Positions 63,332-64,000 of a stretch of DNA of 64,000 bases are shown piece after piece. The position numbers and the translations under genes are program-made. A model generated the notes under the pieces. It worked only from the letters and a program-made list of their open reading frames with translations, had not been told where the DNA came from and did not search any database. Source of the DNA: Streptomyces rubrogriseus (GTDB taxonomy: Bacteria > Actinomycetota > Actinomycetes > Streptomycetales > Streptomycetaceae); assembly GCF_027947575.1 (NCBI RefSeq), contig NZ_CP116256.1, positions 5,518,001-5,582,000 on the forward strand, given 5' to 3'. Position 1 is the first letter of the stretch. Each line of letters opens with the position of its first letter.

Positions 63332-64000
63332 TCACTCCCCGCCGCGCAGGATGGAGTTGCCCTCGTGCGTGGCGTCCCCGGCGGCCACGTCGAGTTCCAG
63401 GCGTCCGCTGAGCCCGTAGAAGGCGACCGGGTTGCGCCACAGCACCCGGTCCACGTCGTCCTCGGTGAAGCCCTCGGCGAGCATCAGGTCGCCGACCTTG
63501 CGGGTCTTGAGCGGGTCGCTCCTGCCCCAGTCGGCGGCGGAGTTCACCAGGACCTGCTCCGGACCGTACTCGCGCAGCAGGGCGACCATCCGGGCCTCGT
63601 CCATCTTGGTGTCCGGATAGACCGAGAAGCCGAGCCAGGCGCCGCTGTCCTTGGCTTCCTTCACGGTGGTCTCGTTGAGGTGGTCGACCAGGACCCGCTC
63701 GGTCGGCAGCGCGGACTCCCGGACCGCGTCCAGGGTGCGGCGCAGGCCGGCGAGCTTGTCGCGGTGCGGGGTGTGCACGAGGGCGGGCAGCCCGTGGTCG
63801 GCGGCGAGCTGGAGCTGGGTGGCCAGGGCGGTGTCCTCGGCGGGCGTCATCGAGTCGTAGCCGATCTCGCCGACCGCCACCACCCGGTCCTTGACGAGAT
63901 ACCGGGGCAGCTCGTCGAGGACGGGCAGGCACCGGGGGTCGTTCGCCTCCTTCGGGTTCAGCGCGATGGTGCAGTGGTGGGCGATGCCGTACTGGGCGGC
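63332..64000 (-). CDS. eboB: TatD-family hydrolase, EboB-like (5' truncated by the window)
   Basis: Partial gene; the C-terminal 222 residues are visible and the reading continues past the window end (from AAQYGIAHHCTIALNP on). It is a metal-dependent TatD-type TIM-barrel hydrolase: VVAVGEIGYDS (Glu metal ligand), LPALVHTPHRDKL, VLVDHLNETTV, GAWLGFSVYPD, QVLVNSAADWG and the final residues LRGGE. The order TatD-like, EboE, EboF fits an Ebo cluster; EboA, EboC and EboD, if present, would lie beyond the window edge. The start is not seen. Confidence 0.85.
   Translation of the reverse strand, partial: AAQYGIAHHCTIALNPKEANDPRCLPVLDELPRYLVKDRVVAVGEIGYDSMTPAEDTALATQLQLAADHGLPALVHTPHRDKLAGLRRTLDAVRESALPTERVLVDHLNETTVKEAKDSGAWLGFSVYPDTKMDEARMVALLREYGPEQVLVNSAADWGRSDPLKTRKVGDLMLAEGFTEDDVDRVLWRNPVAFYGLSGRLELDVAAGDATHEGNSILRGGE

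Noticed and set aside
60759..63932. Minus-strand frame of 1,057 codons continuous with eboF
   Set aside because: Only the part from 62156 down matches EboF; upstream it overlaps eboE and the TatD-like gene, which have coupled starts of their own.

Overview
The window is one contiguous stretch of high-GC actinomycete chromosome, almost certainly Streptomyces. The signs are the very high G+C, frequent GTG starts, 4-bp ATGA/GTGA gene overlaps, Tat and Sec signal peptides, ALF-repeat and I36-like secreted proteins, the MAB_1171c-type membrane protein family, and a ROK/LacI-controlled glycoside hydrolase locus. Most genes are accessory-type: regulators, secreted enzymes and catabolic clusters. The only translation genes are a tRNA-Leu(GAG) and a second EF-G-type GTPase. 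This assignment rests on reading the sequence alone; no search was run.

Layout. 0-6.2 kb: a GNAT acetyltransferase, a Tyr/Trp-rich secreted I36-like protein, a lipoprotein, a PQQ-type propeller lipoprotein, a MarR repressor divergent from a short-chain dehydrogenase (two palindromic operators between them), and an unknown protein with an internal duplication. 6.3-10.2 kb: a tightly overlapped four-gene operon of HTH regulator, HExxH ImmA/IrrE-like protein, 7-TM MAB_1171c-type protein and FAD monooxygenase. This is the best candidate here for an undescribed signalling or antirepressor system. 10.2-19.7 kb: a single-pass membrane protein, an HxlR/epoxide-hydrolase-like/PPOX-like group, an M64 metallopeptidase, an Ag85-type esterase, a phosphodiester glycosidase, and two divergent paralogous SAM methyltransferases.

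19.8-37.7 kb: a beta-glucan (probably beta-1,3-glucan/laminarin) utilisation locus. An ABC sugar importer (binding protein plus two permeases) runs into GH1 and GH16 enzymes under a divergent ROK regulator. A LacI regulator, a GH3 (frameshifted inside a 36-bp repeat), a clan GH-A enzyme, a DUF1996 protein and a GH55 exo-glucanase follow. Near-identical AGAGCGCTC-type palindromes lie before the LacI gene and at both promoters between DUF1996 and GH55, so one LacI regulon is likely. GH16 and GH55 would cut the polymer outside the cell, the importer would take up oligosaccharides, and GH1/GH3 would finish hydrolysis.

37.9-44.7 kb: an ALF-repeat surface/secreted protein (frameshifted) translationally coupled to a lipoprotein, a small secreted protein, and a trypsin-fold protein with FG-GAP-like repeats that has lost its catalytic His and Ser. 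44.9-48.9 kb: EF-G paralogue, tRNA-Leu, DUF2254 membrane protein. 49-59.4 kb: two divergent operons around a 24-bp palindromic operator. One is sucC-sucD-aldehyde dehydrogenase. The other is a thiamine-diphosphate decarboxylase (oxalyl-CoA decarboxylase-like), a class III CoA-transferase (frc-like), a domain-permuted ADP-forming acyl-CoA synthetase and an OFA-family oxalate/formate-type transporter. Together they look like an oxalate (or related acyl-CoA) catabolic module. 59.4-64 kb: a Tat-exported xylose-isomerase-like protein, then the downstream half of an Ebo metabolite-traffic cluster (eboF, eboE and a truncated TatD-like eboB).

Two genes (GH3 and ALF) are broken by the same kind of lesion: one base missing from a G/C run that has 4 bases where 5 restore the frame. 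This may be sequencing error, but in the GH3 case it lies inside a tandem repeat.
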